NCBI RefSeq assembly: GCF_034479635.1
Contig: NZ_CP140153.1
Span: forward strand, 813,501-877,500
Direction of reading: 5' to 3'
DNA: 64,000 nt
Source of the DNA: Guyparkeria halophila
GTDB taxonomy: Bacteria; Pseudomonadota; Gammaproteobacteria; Halothiobacillales; Halothiobacillaceae
The position numbers and the translations under genes are program-made. The notes under the pieces were generated by a model. It saw nothing but the letters and a program-made list of their open reading frames with translations. It had not been told where the DNA came from and made no database searches. Positions 10,302 to 19,908 of the stretch are shown piece by piece (within the stretch, counting starts at the first letter, position 1; every line of letters begins with the position of its first letter).

Positions 10302-11151
10302 AGGTCACATGCCGGCCAGCGATTCACGCCGCTGGGTCGATGCCACGCCGCGGGTGTCCGGCCAGCCGCTCGAGCAGTTGCCGCTGGATCTCTACATCCC
10401 GGCCGATGCACTGGCCATCTGGTTGGAGCAGTTCGAGGGGCCCCTGGATCTCTTGCTCTACCTGATCCGCAAGCACAACATCGACATCCTCGAGATCCCC
10501 GTCGCCCGGGTCACCGAGCAGTACCTCGACTACCTCGCCCTGATGAAATCGATGGCGATCGAGCTGGCGGCCGAGTACCTGCTGATGGCCGCCTGGTTGG
10601 CCGAGATCAAGTCGCGCATGCTCCTGCCGCCCGAACCGCGTGATGACGACGAGGAGGAGCCGCTCGACCCGCGTGCCGAACTGGTCGAGCGCCTGCTCGA
10701 GTACGAGCGCACCACTCGAGCCGCGGGGCTGCTCGACGAGCAGCCGCGGCGAGGGCGCGACTGGTTCGCGCTCTCCGTCGAGCCACCCGAGCACCTGCCG
10801 GCCCCGCCGGTGCCGGCGGATCTTGCCGGGTTGGTCGCGGCGATGAACGGGCTGCTGCGCGAGGGCAGCGTGCGTCGTGCCCACCACGTGCGTGCCGAGG
10901 GGCTGAGCATCCGCCAGCGGATGACCGACATCCTCGATGCGCTGGCGGATCGGGCGAGCTGCGATCTGGCCGACGTGTTTCACCCCGAGGAGGGGCGCAT
11001 GGGGGTCGCGGTGACCACCGTGGCCGTGCTGGAGCTCGCGCGCACCCACGCGCTCGACTGGTCGCAGGAACACCCCTTCGGGCCCGTGACCTTGTTTCGC
11101 CTGGCCGGGACAACCCCCGAGCCGGCCGTTGAAGAGGAGATGCCCCGATGA
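10291..11151 (+). CDS. scpA: Segregation and condensation protein A
   Basis: The 286-residue kleisin ScpA joins SMC/MukB-type condensin arms with ScpB and supports chromosome segregation. The diagnostic LWLEQFEGPLDLLLYLIRKH-type block lies at about residues 43-62, followed by EIPVARVTEQYLDYL and the C-terminal winged-helix end. It begins inside the M50 gene and overlaps scpB by 4 bases (ATGA). Confidence 0.95.
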   Translation: MSSEGHMPASDSRRWVDATPRVSGQPLEQLPLDLYIPADALAIWLEQFEGPLDLLLYLIRKHNIDILEIPVARVTEQYLDYLALMKSMAIELAAEYLLMAAWLAEIKSRMLLPPEPRDDDEEEPLDPRAELVERLLEYERTTRAAGLLDEQPRRGRDWFALSVEPPEHLPAPPVPADLAGLVAAMNGLLREGSVRRAHHVRAEGLSIRQRMTDILDALADRASCDLADVFHPEEGRMGVAVTTVAVLELARTHALDWSQEHPFGPVTLFRLAGTTPEPAVEEEMPR

Positions 11152-11756
11152 CCGATAGGCTGCCCCCTGGGGATCGTGCCGAACCGCCCGCGCCGTCGGG
11201 CAGCGAGCCGCCGGAAGGCCTGGTCGAACTGGTCGAGGCGTTGCTGCTGACGGTCGACGAGCCCCTGTCGCTGGAGGCGCTGGGTGCCATGGTGGGGCAG
11301 GAAACGGCGCCCGAGTTGCTCGAGGCCGCACTCGCGCAGGTGGCCGGGCGCTGGGAATCGCATCGTTTCATCGAGCTGAGCACTCGCGAGATCGGCGGGC
11401 GTCGCGTCTGGCACCTGGTCGCCACCGCGGCCGTCGCGCCGTACCTCAAGGCCGGCGATCCGGGGCGGGTGCCGAAGCTCAGCCGTGCGGCACTGGAGAC
11501 GCTGGCCTTGATCGCCTGGCGCCAACCGATCACCCGCGGCGAGATCGAGGCGTCCCGCGGGGTGGCGGTGAATCCGCAGATCCTCAAGCAACTGGCCGAA
11601 CGGGGCTGGGTGCGCAGCCTTGGTGTCAAGGACAGCCCGGGCCGGCCCGAGATGCTGGGGACCACGCGCAATTTTCTCAACGATTTCGGTCTGAATTCGC
11701 TGGCGGATCTGCCCGATTTCGAGCGGTTTGCCGGCCAGGACGATATCGATGTGTGA
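11148..11756 (+). CDS. scpB: Segregation and condensation protein B
   Basis: ScpB (202 residues) is a double winged-helix protein that dimerises and binds ScpA. Family segments include LVEALLLTVDEPLSLEAL, LSRAALETLALIAWRQPITR and GRPEMLGTTRNFLNDFGL. The start overlaps the scpA stop (ATGA). A proline-rich, acidic N-terminal extension of about 20 residues precedes the conserved part. Confidence 0.95.
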   Translation: MTDRLPPGDRAEPPAPSGSEPPEGLVELVEALLLTVDEPLSLEALGAMVGQETAPELLEAALAQVAGRWESHRFIELSTREIGGRRVWHLVATAAVAPYLKAGDPGRVPKLSRAALETLALIAWRQPITRGEIEASRGVAVNPQILKQLAERGWVRSLGVKDSPGRPEMLGTTRNFLNDFGLNSLADLPDFERFAGQDDIDV

Positions 11757-11807
11757 GCCGTTGTTTCCGGTCGACTACCGGCGTGCCGGCACCGACAGGA
11801 AGAGATC

Positions 11808-12773
11808 ATGATGTCGCATTCCCCCGATGAAATCCGCAGTCTCGATCAGCTGCTTGAACAGGCACGCGCGCTGCCGCCAGCGCCGACGGCGGTGGTCGGG
11901 GCCGATGAGCCGCATATTGTCGAGGCCGCCCGGCATGCTACCGAGGCCGGCCTGATCGAGCCGGTGCTGATCGGTCGAGGCGCGCGCATCGAGGCTCTGA
12001 TGGCCGAACAGGGCGTGGCCTACCCCGTCATCGACGCACTCGGGCCGGAACAGACCGCGAGAGCGGCGGTCGATGCCGTCGAGTCTGGCCGGGTGGGTCT
12101 GCTGATGAAGGGGGCGATTCACAGCGATGTTTTTCTGCGGCCGATTATCCGCGAACTGCGGCGCGGCCCGCGTATCTCGCACGTCTTCATGGCCGAGATG
12201 GCCAGCTACCACAAGCTGCTGTTCATCACGGATGCGGTGATCAATATCCAGCCGGACGTGCGCGCCAAGGCCGAGATCCTCCAGAATGCGGTCAACCTGA
12301 CTTGGTGGCTGGGCAACAAACGGGCCCGGGTAGCGGCACTGTCGGCCATCGAGATGGTCAATCCGGCCATCCCCTCGACCCTGGATGCCGCCTGTCTGGC
12401 CAAGATGGGCGAGCGAGGCCAGATTGCCCATGCGCAGATCGACGGGCCGTTGGCCTTCGACACCGCGATCTCGGCCGAATCGGCGCGGATCAAGGGCCTG
12501 ATCAGCCCGGTGGCGGGGCACGCCGACATTCTGTTGGTTCCGGATCTGGTCTCAGGCAATATCCTCTACAAGGATCTCGAGTATCTGGCCGGGGCACGTT
12601 TTGCCGGCATCGTCATGGGCGCCTGCGTGCCGGTGGTGCTCACCTCGCGGGCCGACCCCGAGGCGGTGCGGATCGCCTCGCTGGCGCTGGCCCGCGTGGC
12701 CGCGCATCGCCAGGCGCAGGTCGACCCGTTGCCGCCGTTGGAGTCCGGCAGCTGCGGTCATCCCGCTCATTGA
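11808..12773 (+). CDS. Phosphate acetyl/butyryltransferase family protein
   Basis: The 321-residue protein belongs to the PTA_PTB family, which exchanges phosphate and CoA on an acyl group. Visible blocks are GLLMKGAIHSDVFLRPII, HVFMAEMASYHKLLFITD, VNPAIPSTLDAACLAKMGERGQI and PDLVSGNILYKDLEYLAGA. It resembles the PTA module of enoyl-CoA hydratase/phosphate acetyltransferase proteins more than the long Pta of E. coli. No acetate or butyrate kinase lies nearby, so the physiological acyl group is not known. Confidence 0.85.
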   Translation: MMSHSPDEIRSLDQLLEQARALPPAPTAVVGADEPHIVEAARHATEAGLIEPVLIGRGARIEALMAEQGVAYPVIDALGPEQTARAAVDAVESGRVGLLMKGAIHSDVFLRPIIRELRRGPRISHVFMAEMASYHKLLFITDAVINIQPDVRAKAEILQNAVNLTWWLGNKRARVAALSAIEMVNPAIPSTLDAACLAKMGERGQIAHAQIDGPLAFDTAISAESARIKGLISPVAGHADILLVPDLVSGNILYKDLEYLAGARFAGIVMGACVPVVLTSRADPEAVRIASLALARVAAHRQAQVDPLPPLESGSCGHPAH

Positions 12774-12860
12774 GGCCGGATCGATTTCGCCCCGGCATTG
12801 GACTCACGGCCACCGGAGCCGGGGACCAACGACCTGGAACCCAGCCGTTTCAGTCGCTTT

Positions 12861-12886
12861 AACGTTTCACGACGTCAACAAACGTT
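12861..12886. promoter_or_regulatory. Inverted repeat upstream of phosphoglucomutase
   Basis: AACGTTT and AAACGTT face each other across 12 bases, 22 bases before the pgm start. The symmetry suggests an operator, but the repressor is not known and chance cannot be excluded. Confidence 0.25.
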
Positions 12887-12907
12887 CAGCCGAAGGACTT
12901 CTCATCC

Positions 12908-14563
12908 ATGCCATTGCACGAACTAGCCGGCCAGACCCCGCCCCGTGACTTTCTCGTCGACGTGCCGCGTCTGATCAGTGCCTACTACCAGGGCGAACCG
13001 CTGGTGGAGGAGCCGTCGCAACGCATTTCCTTCGGCACCTCGGGGCATCGCGGCTCGAGTCTGACCGGCTCGTTCAACGAAGCGCACATTGCCGCCGTGA
13101 CCGCCGCATTGGTCGAGTATCGCAAGGCCGAGGGCATCGGTGGGCCGATCCTGATCGGTTTCGACACGCATGCGTTGGCCTGGCCGGCGTTCATGACCTG
13201 TGTCGAGGTGCTGGCGGCTGCCGGCGTGCCGTTCCGCTATCAGCACGACAATGCGCCCACCCCCACACCGGTGATCTCGCAGGCGATCATCGCCGCCAAT
13301 CGTCAAGGGGGCCAAGGTGGCCGGGGCGGGGCGCGTTGCGACGGCATCATCCTGACCCCCTCGCACAACCCGCCGGGTGATGGTGGTTTCAAGTACAACC
13401 CGCCGCATGGCGGCCCCGCGGACACCGGGGCGACCGGCTGGATCGAGCGTCGTGCCAACGAGTTGCTGGCCAATTGGCAGGCCATCTCTCGCCAGCCGTT
13501 CGACCGGGCGATCAAGAGCGGTGCGGCCCAGGGGGTGGATTTCATTCGCCCCTACGTCGAGGCCCTCGATACGGTCGTGGACATGCAGGCGATCGCCCGG
13601 GCCGGTGTCTCGATCGGCGTCGACCCGATGGGTGGGGCGGGTCTGCCGTACTGGGAGCCGATTGCCGAGCACTACGGCCTCGACCTGACCGTCGTCAATC
13701 GCCAGGTCGAGCCCGATTTTCGTTTCATCCCGCTGGACCACGACGGCAAGATCCGCATGGATTGCTCCTCGCCGTACGCGATGGCGGGTCTGTTGAAGAT
13801 CAAGGATGGTTTCGACGTGGCGTTCGGCAACGACACCGATGCCGACCGCCACGGCATCGTCAGCCCCGAGGGCGGACTGATCAATCCCAACCATTTCCTC
13901 TCGGTCTCGATCGACTACCTGTTTGGCCATCGGCCCGACTGGCGCGGTGATCTCAAGGTGGGCAAGACGATCGTGTCGAGCTCGATGATCGATCGCGTCG
14001 CCGGCGGGCTGGGCCGTGAGGTCTACGAGACGCCGGTGGGCATCAAGTGGTTCCAGCCGGGCCTGACGGACGGCTGGCTGGGCTTCGGCGGCGAGGAGTC
14101 GGCTGGCGCGACCTTCCTGGCGCGCAACGGCGAGGTCTGGAACACCGACAAGGACGGGTTGACCATGGGGCTGTTGGCCGCCGAGATCCTCGCGGTGACC
14201 GGAGAGGACGTCTGGGCGCGCTTCAATCGCTTGATCGACCGCTACGGCCAGCCGTTCTACGCCCGCCGCGATGCCGCGTTGAGCGCCGAGCAGAAGGAGC
14301 GCTTCAAGGCACTCGATCCGAATCAACTCGCCATCGACCGGCTGGCCGGCGAGTCGGTCACCGGCGTTCGTACCCGCGCCCCGGGCAACGAGGCGCCGAT
14401 CGGCGGTCTCAAGGTGGAGACGGCCAATGGCTGGTTTGCCGCTCGCCCGTCGGGCACCGAGCCGATCTACAAGATTTACGCAGAGAGCTTCCGGGATCCC
14501 GGTCACCTCGAGGAAATCTTCGCCCAGGCCGAGCAGGTCGTCGGTGAGGCATTAAACGGGTAG
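12908..14563 (+). CDS. pgm: Phosphoglucomutase (alpha-D-glucose-specific)
   Basis: The 551-residue protein interconverts glucose 1-phosphate and glucose 6-phosphate. It starts [21 protein letters not shown] as in Pgm of the E. coli type. The active-site serine lies in [19 protein letters not shown], metal ligands are in [11 protein letters not shown], and the phosphate-binding loop is [16 protein letters not shown] near the C-terminus. It supplies sugar nucleotides for glycogen and envelope synthesis. The tRNA-Arg gene follows. Confidence 0.96.
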   Translation: MPLHELAGQTPPRDFLVDVPRLISAYYQGEPLVEEPSQRISFGTSGHRGSSLTGSFNEAHIAAVTAALVEYRKAEGIGGPILIGFDTHALAWPAFMTCVEVLAAAGVPFRYQHDNAPTPTPVISQAIIAANRQGGQGGRGGARCDGIILTPSHNPPGDGGFKYNPPHGGPADTGATGWIERRANELLANWQAISRQPFDRAIKSGAAQGVDFIRPYVEALDTVVDMQAIARAGVSIGVDPMGGAGLPYWEPIAEHYGLDLTVVNRQVEPDFRFIPLDHDGKIRMDCSSPYAMAGLLKIKDGFDVAFGNDTDADRHGIVSPEGGLINPNHFLSVSIDYLFGHRPDWRGDLKVGKTIVSSSMIDRVAGGLGREVYETPVGIKWFQPGLTDGWLGFGGEESAGATFLARNGEVWNTDKDGLTMGLLAAEILAVTGEDVWARFNRLIDRYGQPFYARRDAALSAEQKERFKALDPNQLAIDRLAGESVTGVRTRAPGNEAPIGGLKVETANGWFAARPSGTEPIYKIYAESFRDPGHLEEIFAQAEQVVGEALNG

Positions 14564-14579
14564 GAAGTCGGGCGGCCCA

Positions 14580-14608
14580 TGGACGTGACGCGGCCAAGCC
14601 GCTATCAT
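14580..14608 (+). promoter_or_regulatory. Probable tRNA-Arg promoter
   Basis: A TGGACG -35 and TATCAT -10 are separated by 17 bases. Initiation would fall about 30 bases before the tRNA. The -35 match is modest. Confidence 0.45.
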
Positions 14609-14645
14609 GCCGCCCTTGCCTGGTGAGGTCGCCTTCATCAGCAAC

Positions 14646-14722
14646 GCGCCCGTAGCTCAGCTGGATAGAGTGTCGGCCTCCGAAGCCGAAGGTCACAGGT
14701 TCGAATCCTGTCGGGCGCACCA
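14646..14722 (+). tRNA. tRNA-Arg (anticodon CCG)
   Basis: The 77-base sequence folds as a cloverleaf. The acceptor stem is GCGCCCG with CGGGCGC. The anticodon arm TCGGC-CTCCGAA-GCCGA places CCG at positions 34-36. A GGTTCGAATCC T-loop is present and the CCA end is encoded. It reads CGG codons, which suits this G+C-rich genome. Confidence 0.97.
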
Positions 14723-14745
14723 GATACGGTAATTTCGCATTGCCA

Positions 14746-14787
14746 CGAAAAACGCCCCCGCAAGCATCGCTGCGGGGGCGTTTTTCG
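14746..14787. terminator. Bidirectional terminator between tRNA-Arg and the LOV-GGDEF-EAL gene
   Basis: A long stem (CGAAAAACGCCCCCGCA with TGCGGGGGCGTTTTTCG, 8-base loop) has T runs on both strands. It sits between the tRNA and the 3' end of the minus-strand sensor gene. Confidence 0.9.
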
Positions 14788-14809
14788 TGTGGGTGCGGCG
14801 TCGCCCCGA

Positions 14810-17800
14810 TCAAGTCGCCGAGTTTAGATGGGCAGCGATCTGACGGTTGTGACGCAGGCAGGTGGTGAGTTCGTCGAGCGGCATCGGCCGAGCGAACAGG
14901 TAGCCCTGCAGTATGTCGCAGCCCCAGCCGACCAGGATGTCGCGCTGGGCCTCGGTCTCGATCCCCTCGGCGACCACCTTGATGCCTAGGTGGTGGGCCA
15001 TGGAGATGACCCCCTGAACGATCGCGGCATCATCGGCGCTGTGCTCCACGCCCTGGATGAAACTGCGGTCGATCTTGATCTTGTCGATCGGCAGGTGCTT
15101 GAGGTAGCTCAGGCTGGAAAACCCGGTGCCGAAATCGTCGATCGACACGCTGATGGTGCTGTCGCGCAATTGGTGCAGGGTCTCGATGGCCGCCTCGGTC
15201 TCGTTCATCAGGATGCCCTCGGTCAGCTCGAGCTCGAGCCGACTGGCCGGCAGGCCGCTGAGTTCGAGCATCCGCCGGATGGTGGCGAGGAAATTGGGCC
15301 GATTGAACTGGATTGGCGATAGGTTGATGGCCACGCGGCCATCGTCCATGCCGTGGTCGACCAGGGTCTTCATGTCGCGGCAGGCACGCTCCAGTACCCA
15401 TTCGCTCAGCGGGATGATCTGGCCGGTTTCCTCGGCGAGCGGAATGAACGTGGCCGGCGAAATCCAGCCGTGGGTGGGGTGATGCCAGCGCAGTAGCGCC
15501 TCGAGCCCGGCGATGCAGCGCTCCTCGCCCAGGACCAACGGCTGGTAGAAGACCTGGAAGTCGCCGTGCTCCAGCGCTTCCTGCAGGTCATTGCGCAGCC
15601 CCACCCGGTGGCGCACCTGGCTGTCGATCTCCTCATTGAAGATCTGGCAGGTATTGCGCCCCTGCTGCTTGGCCCGATACATGGCCATGTCGGCCTGCTG
15701 GATCAGGGACAGCGGGCTCTCCATGCCCGGTTCGCTGATCGTGATGCCGATGCTCGCGCTCAGGTACAGCTCGTGCTCGTCGATGCGGTAGGGGCGGCTG
15801 ACTTCCGGCAACAAGCGCTCGGCGACCAGCAGTGCCTCGTCTTCACCGTCGATATCGGCGAGCAGGGCGACAAACTCGTCGCCACCGAAGCGTGCCAGGG
15901 TGTCCTCGGCGCGCATCTGTTCCTCGAGCCGGCGGGCCACCTCGATCAGGATCTTGTCGCCCACGGCGTGGCCGAGGCTGTCGTTGATCGGCTTGAACTC
16001 GTCGAGGTCGATGAACAGCACTGCTACGCGGGTGGCACGTCGGCGCGAGAGTTCGATGGTGTGTCGCAGACGGTCCTCGAACAGGCTGCGATTGCCCAGC
16101 CCGGTCAGGGCGTCGTGGGTGGCATTGAAGGCCAGTTGTGCCTCGTAGGACTTGTGGGCGGAGACGTCGTTCTGCAGGCCGACGAAGTGGGTGATCTCGC
16201 CGCGTTCGTCCTCGACCGGTGAGATGTGCAGTTCGTTCCAGAACTGGCTGCCGTCCTTGCGGTAGTTGCGCAGCAGTACGCGCACCGGCTGTCGAGCGGA
16301 TAAAGCGTGGCGGATCTCCTCGATCGCTGCCGGATCGGTTTGCTCCCCCTGAAGGAAGCGGCAGTTGCGCCCGAGCGCCTCGTCGGCACGGTAGCCCGTG
16401 ATCTGGGTGAAGGCGGCGTTGGTGTAGACGATCGGCAGGTCGGGTGCTTTCGCATCGGCGATGACCACGCCGTGAATGCTCGCCTCGACGCTGCGTTCAA
16501 GAGTGCGCAGGCGCCGTTCCTGGCGTTTGCGGATCGTCACTTCCTTGGCAATGCCGTAGGCGGCTTCGATTCGGCCGTTGATCACCATCGGCAGGAAGGT
16601 GACGTCGAATTCGTGCCGGCTGGTGTCGTCGTGCGTTACCGTCAGCTCGGCCACCTGGGTCCGTCCGCGCAGGGTGCGTTCGATCGCTCGCTGGATGGCG
16701 TCCCGCTCGGTCGAGTCGATCAACTCGATCAGCGATTGCCCCGAGAGCTCATCCTGACAGTGGGCCAGCATGGTCTCGGTGGCGTGATTGAAGGTGCGCA
16801 GCCGCCCCTGGCTGTCCAGCGAGAACACCGCATCCGGGTTGTAGGCGAACAGCGAGCGATAGCGTTGCTCGTTTTCCTCCAGGGCGGCGCGATCGTGATG
16901 GCGCTCGATGGCAAGCGAAACCAGATCCGCCGCGCGGGCGATCTGGCGTCGATGGGCCTCGGACGGCACACCGGGCCGATCCCGATAGCTGGCGAAGGTG
17001 CCGAGTACCCGGCCATCGGAAGCCAGCAGGGGGTAGGACCAGCAGGAGCGCAGCCCATTCTCGATCGCCAGTTCGGCAAAGCCGGTCCAGCGCGCATCCC
17101 GGGCAATGTCTTCCGTGAATGCCGGTTCCTTGTGGTGGGCGGCCGCGCCGCAGGCACCAATGTCGGTGATCGGGATCATGGTCATTGCCGCCCGATACGT
17201 CGTGCTGAGGCTGGGGGCGGCGGCCAGGTGCAGGTTCTCACCGGCCTCGTCGCTGAGCATGATCGAGCAGCGCGAATCGGGATCGTGCTCCTCCATCAGT
17301 TCGCACACCGAGACCAGCGTGTGCTCGAGCGACTCGGAGTGCAGGATCATCTGCTGGATGATCTGCTGGGATTCCAGCTCGCGGCGGGCCGTCGTCAATC
17401 GGCGGGTCTGCGTCAGTCGGCTCTGCCCCAGCGCGAGTAGCAGCACCACGAGGTACGTGACCGCGAGGGCGATCAGGGTCACCGCCGATGGCAGCATGGC
17501 AGCGATCGCCGGCTGCTGGTCATCCTCGAGATAGCTCGTGGCGGTCAGGGTCGGGCCGAACGGCAGGGTCAATTCCCGCTGGGCGAGCATGGCCCGGTGG
17601 TCGTGGTGGGTTGGGTCGCTGTAGATTTCGATGTGGGCGCCGTCGATGAAATCGAGGTGCACGGCAATGGGTTGGAGATGGGGCCGCATGGCGTTGTCGA
17701 GCAGCCGGTTGAAATCGAGCAGGGCGAGGAATTGTTGCTCGCGCCGTTGCGGATTGGTCATGGGTACGGCGACGAGGCTGGTGCTGCTGCCACGAGATGG

Positions 17801-18823
17801 GGTGTCGGCCAGCAACAGCAGCCGTGGCGACGGTCGGGCCTGGGAAAGCCATTCCCGTGTGCCCGGCTGTGAAAGCAACCGGGCGAGCAGTTCGTTGCCG
17901 CCGGGCCCCCGGCTGGACTGCCATACCGCCTGCTGTTGGTCATCCAGCATGGCGAGCACCTGCAGGCTCTCCATATCGCGCAGGTAGGTCGCTGCCTCGC
18001 GTTCACGGATGGATTCGGCCGTGGGCAAGCGGCCGATCAGTTGCCAGCGTTCGGCCAGGCGCCCCAGCGTCGTCACGTGGGCGGTGAGCACCTGTTGGCT
18101 GACGGTTTCCACCTGGTCGAGCTGGGCATCGCCGATTGCCTGCAGGTCGCGGTTGTGCAGCAAGGAGAGCTGGTACCACGCCAGCGCGGCGAGCAGCGAG
18201 CCTACCAACCCCGCCGCCACGGCCAACGTGCCCAGCTCCTTGAGGTCACCACGACGCAATCGGCTGGCGAGCAGCATCGCCCCACCGAAAAACAGGGTGA
18301 ACAGCACCGCCACCCAGGCGGTCGTCGACTGGAATTGTAACCACGGTGTGTGGCCCCAGAGCATCCACAGTATCGAGATCACGCCGAGAAACAGCATTAA
18401 CGTGCCGATCCAGCGCCAGGGGCGCCGCGCCAGACGCGAACGGCCGGGGATTATCAGGCCGATCGCGATCGCGGCCAGCAGCAGGGCCGCTTCGATGGAG
18501 AGATGCCCAAGGCCCTTGTGAGGGCCATCCATGGTGGCGGGGGGGTGGATGCCATTGACGGCGAGGCTATAGCCGACCAGCAGGAGGAGGGTCCCCCCGG
18601 CGGCCGTGTGCAGCATGCGCCACCCCTGCAGGTGCGCGCCGAGCCCGAGGCCGGCCAGCAAGGCCGCCAGGGCGCTCTCGCGGAGCAGTGGCAGACCCAG
18701 CGGACCCGGATCAGAGATCAGTAGCGGCGTGAGCAGGCCCATCGTGCCGATCGCCAGGCACGCAGCGACCACCATCAGCAGGTAGGACTTGGTCAGCAAT
18801 GGACTGTCAGCGGCGGGCGTCAT
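14810..18823 (-). CDS. Membrane-bound GAF-PAS-LOV-GGDEF-EAL c-di-GMP enzyme
   Basis: The 1337-residue protein has about seven N-terminal membrane helices, a periplasmic-looking stretch, another helix near residue 450-470, a GAF domain, a PAS domain, a second PAS of LOV type, then GGDEF (Gly at about 980) and EAL (Glu at about 1108). The LOV domain keeps GRNCRFLQ; its flavin-binding Cys is residue 821 (codon 16361-16363), with [11 protein letters not shown] and FVGLQNDV also present. GGDEF (FGGDEF) and EAL ([22 protein letters not shown]) signatures look intact, so both synthesis and breakdown of c-di-GMP are possible. I chose ATG 18823; an in-frame TTG at 18949 lies upstream, inside the putative sigma-28 promoter. 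Confidence 0.93.
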   Translation of the reverse strand: MTPAADSPLLTKSYLLMVVAACLAIGTMGLLTPLLISDPGPLGLPLLRESALAALLAGLGLGAHLQGWRMLHTAAGGTLLLLVGYSLAVNGIHPPATMDGPHKGLGHLSIEAALLLAAIAIGLIIPGRSRLARRPWRWIGTLMLFLGVISILWMLWGHTPWLQFQSTTAWVAVLFTLFFGGAMLLASRLRRGDLKELGTLAVAAGLVGSLLAALAWYQLSLLHNRDLQAIGDAQLDQVETVSQQVLTAHVTTLGRLAERWQLIGRLPTAESIREREAATYLRDMESLQVLAMLDDQQQAVWQSSRGPGGNELLARLLSQPGTREWLSQARPSPRLLLLADTPSRGSSTSLVAVPMTNPQRREQQFLALLDFNRLLDNAMRPHLQPIAVHLDFIDGAHIEIYSDPTHHDHRAMLAQRELTLPFGPTLTATSYLEDDQQPAIAAMLPSAVTLIALAVTYLVVLLLALGQSRLTQTRRLTTARRELESQQIIQQMILHSESLEHTLVSVCELMEEHDPDSRCSIMLSDEAGENLHLAAAPSLSTTYRAAMTMIPITDIGACGAAAHHKEPAFTEDIARDARWTGFAELAIENGLRSCWSYPLLASDGRVLGTFASYRDRPGVPSEAHRRQIARAADLVSLAIERHHDRAALEENEQRYRSLFAYNPDAVFSLDSQGRLRTFNHATETMLAHCQDELSGQSLIELIDSTERDAIQRAIERTLRGRTQVAELTVTHDDTSRHEFDVTFLPMVINGRIEAAYGIAKEVTIRKRQERRLRTLERSVEASIHGVVIADAKAPDLPIVYTNAAFTQITGYRADEALGRNCRFLQGEQTDPAAIEEIRHALSARQPVRVLLRNYRKDGSQFWNELHISPVEDERGEITHFVGLQNDVSAHKSYEAQLAFNATHDALTGLGNRSLFEDRLRHTIELSRRRATRVAVLFIDLDEFKPINDSLGHAVGDKILIEVARRLEEQMRAEDTLARFGGDEFVALLADIDGEDEALLVAERLLPEVSRPYRIDEHELYLSASIGITISEPGMESPLSLIQQADMAMYRAKQQGRNTCQIFNEEIDSQVRHRVGLRNDLQEALEHGDFQVFYQPLVLGEERCIAGLEALLRWHHPTHGWISPATFIPLAEETGQIIPLSEWVLERACRDMKTLVDHGMDDGRVAINLSPIQFNRPNFLATIRRMLELSGLPASRLELELTEGILMNETEAAIETLHQLRDSTISVSIDDFGTGFSSLSYLKHLPIDKIKIDRSFIQGVEHSADDAAIVQGVISMAHHLGIKVVAEGIETEAQRDILVGWGCDILQGYLFARPMPLDELTTCLRHNRQIAAHLNSAT

Positions 18824-18926
18824 CGGGGCCTGTGGATGCACCGGTGGTTGTGTGGGCCAATCATTGGCAATCACTTTCCCGTCCGACGCGGCCGGTACGC
18901 TGCCAATGTTGAGCCACGCTAATGGT

Positions 18927-18955
18927 TTATCGGCTTGCGCACAAATCAAAGTTTC
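18927..18955 (-). promoter_or_regulatory. Possible sigma-28 promoter of the LOV-GGDEF-EAL gene
   Basis: On the minus strand an exact GCCGATAA -10 element occurs about 104 bases before the ATG. The -35 (GAAACTTT against TAAAGTTT) matches six of eight bases but is two bases farther away than the usual spacing. If real, expression of the sensor is tied to flagellar assembly. Confidence 0.35.
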
Positions 18956-19087
18956 TTGGTGGGTTATTCACCCGAGATGGCATCAGCCGCAGCCTGGCGG
19001 TTGAAATGTCCCCGCTAACCCGGGGCGATGACCCAAGGCCGCCTTCGGGCGGGCCATGTCCCCGCCCACCTGCCCGCGGATACAGGA

Positions 19088-19543
19088 TTAGAGCCAACGT
19101 CGGGTACGGGCGCGGTAAGCGGAATAACCGGCGCCGAACCGCTGGGTCAGGGCCCGCTCTTCGCCGCGGATCTGGAAACGATCAATAAACCAGACGAACG
19201 CGCCAATCACGACAAGCCCGCCCGGGTGGCCGAACCAGCTGACCACCCCCGCCAGCAGCAGCGCATCGCCCAGGTAGATCGGGTTGCGACTGAAACGGTA
19301 GATGCCGCTGGTGACCAGATGGCGGGTGCGTTCGGGGTGGATCGGGTTGATGGTGGTATGCGCCTGCCACAGCGAGACCAGCGCGGCCAGCATCAGCACG
19401 CCGCCGGCAAGGAAGAGCAGGCCGGCGAGCCAGGTCAGCCAGGTGCCATCGAGCGCAGCGGCTGGCCAAGCCACCGACAAGGCGTAGACGAGGGCGATAC
19501 CGATCAGCAGGGCAACGGGCGGGGGAATCAGCTTGGTAAGCAT
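19088..19543 (-). CDS. Isoprenylcysteine carboxyl methyltransferase (ICMT)-like membrane protein
   Basis: The 151-residue protein has four or five hydrophobic helices and the C-terminal signature of ICMT/PEMT-type methyltransferases: LVTSGIYRFSRNPIYLGDALL followed by IRGEERALTQRFGAGYSAYR. Bacterial members are usually of unknown substrate; protein prenylation is not expected here. ATG 19543 has AAAGG upstream and places the first helix at the N-terminus. It is a single gene, divergent from ovoA. Confidence 0.85.
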   Translation of the reverse strand: MLTKLIPPPVALLIGIALVYALSVAWPAAALDGTWLTWLAGLLFLAGGVLMLAALVSLWQAHTTINPIHPERTRHLVTSGIYRFSRNPIYLGDALLLAGVVSWFGHPGGLVVIGAFVWFIDRFQIRGEERALTQRFGAGYSAYRARTRRWL

Positions 19544-19908
19544 GGCTGGCCTTTTACTGCGGATTGGGAACGTGTGTTTTCGCAGTCTAGGGAAACTCTG
19601 CACGATTCGATAGCGTCTCTGCGGGACCGCCAAGGGTCCAGAGGCAAGGCGGGATCGGATCGGCACGACACCGATCGGGTAGATGCAAGTCGGCACGAAG
19701 GGCGAGTCCGGGGACGGACCGCGCGACGCCGCAGACGGGCCCTTGGCGGCCCGCCGGAAGGGGTTTGGTTTATCCGCCGCGGAGCATGGCCTAAAGTTGA
19801 TACCAGATTCGGTCGGACCTTCCCCGACTGTGATTCCCCCGCTGCCGGCCGCGGGCGCGTGGGGGCGACAATCACTGCCGAAAACGTGCCGTAATGAAGA
19901 GGATCGCC
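19544..19908. other. Intergenic region between the ICMT-like gene and ovoA
   Basis: These 365 bases carry the upstream regions of two divergent genes. I see no convincing coding sequence on either strand. An inverted repeat GATCGG-cacgaca-CCGATC lies at 19658-19676, but no sigma-70 promoter or known operator stands out. Control of ovothiol synthesis would have to be read from here. Confidence 0.5.

Noticed and set aside
12923-14506. A 527-codon minus-strand frame across pgm
   Set aside because: Antisense shadow of the well-supported phosphoglucomutase.
18823-18949. Extended N-terminus of the LOV-GGDEF-EAL protein from TTG 18949
   Set aside because: The added 42 residues show no family pattern, the start codon is rare, and the segment overlaps a probable promoter.
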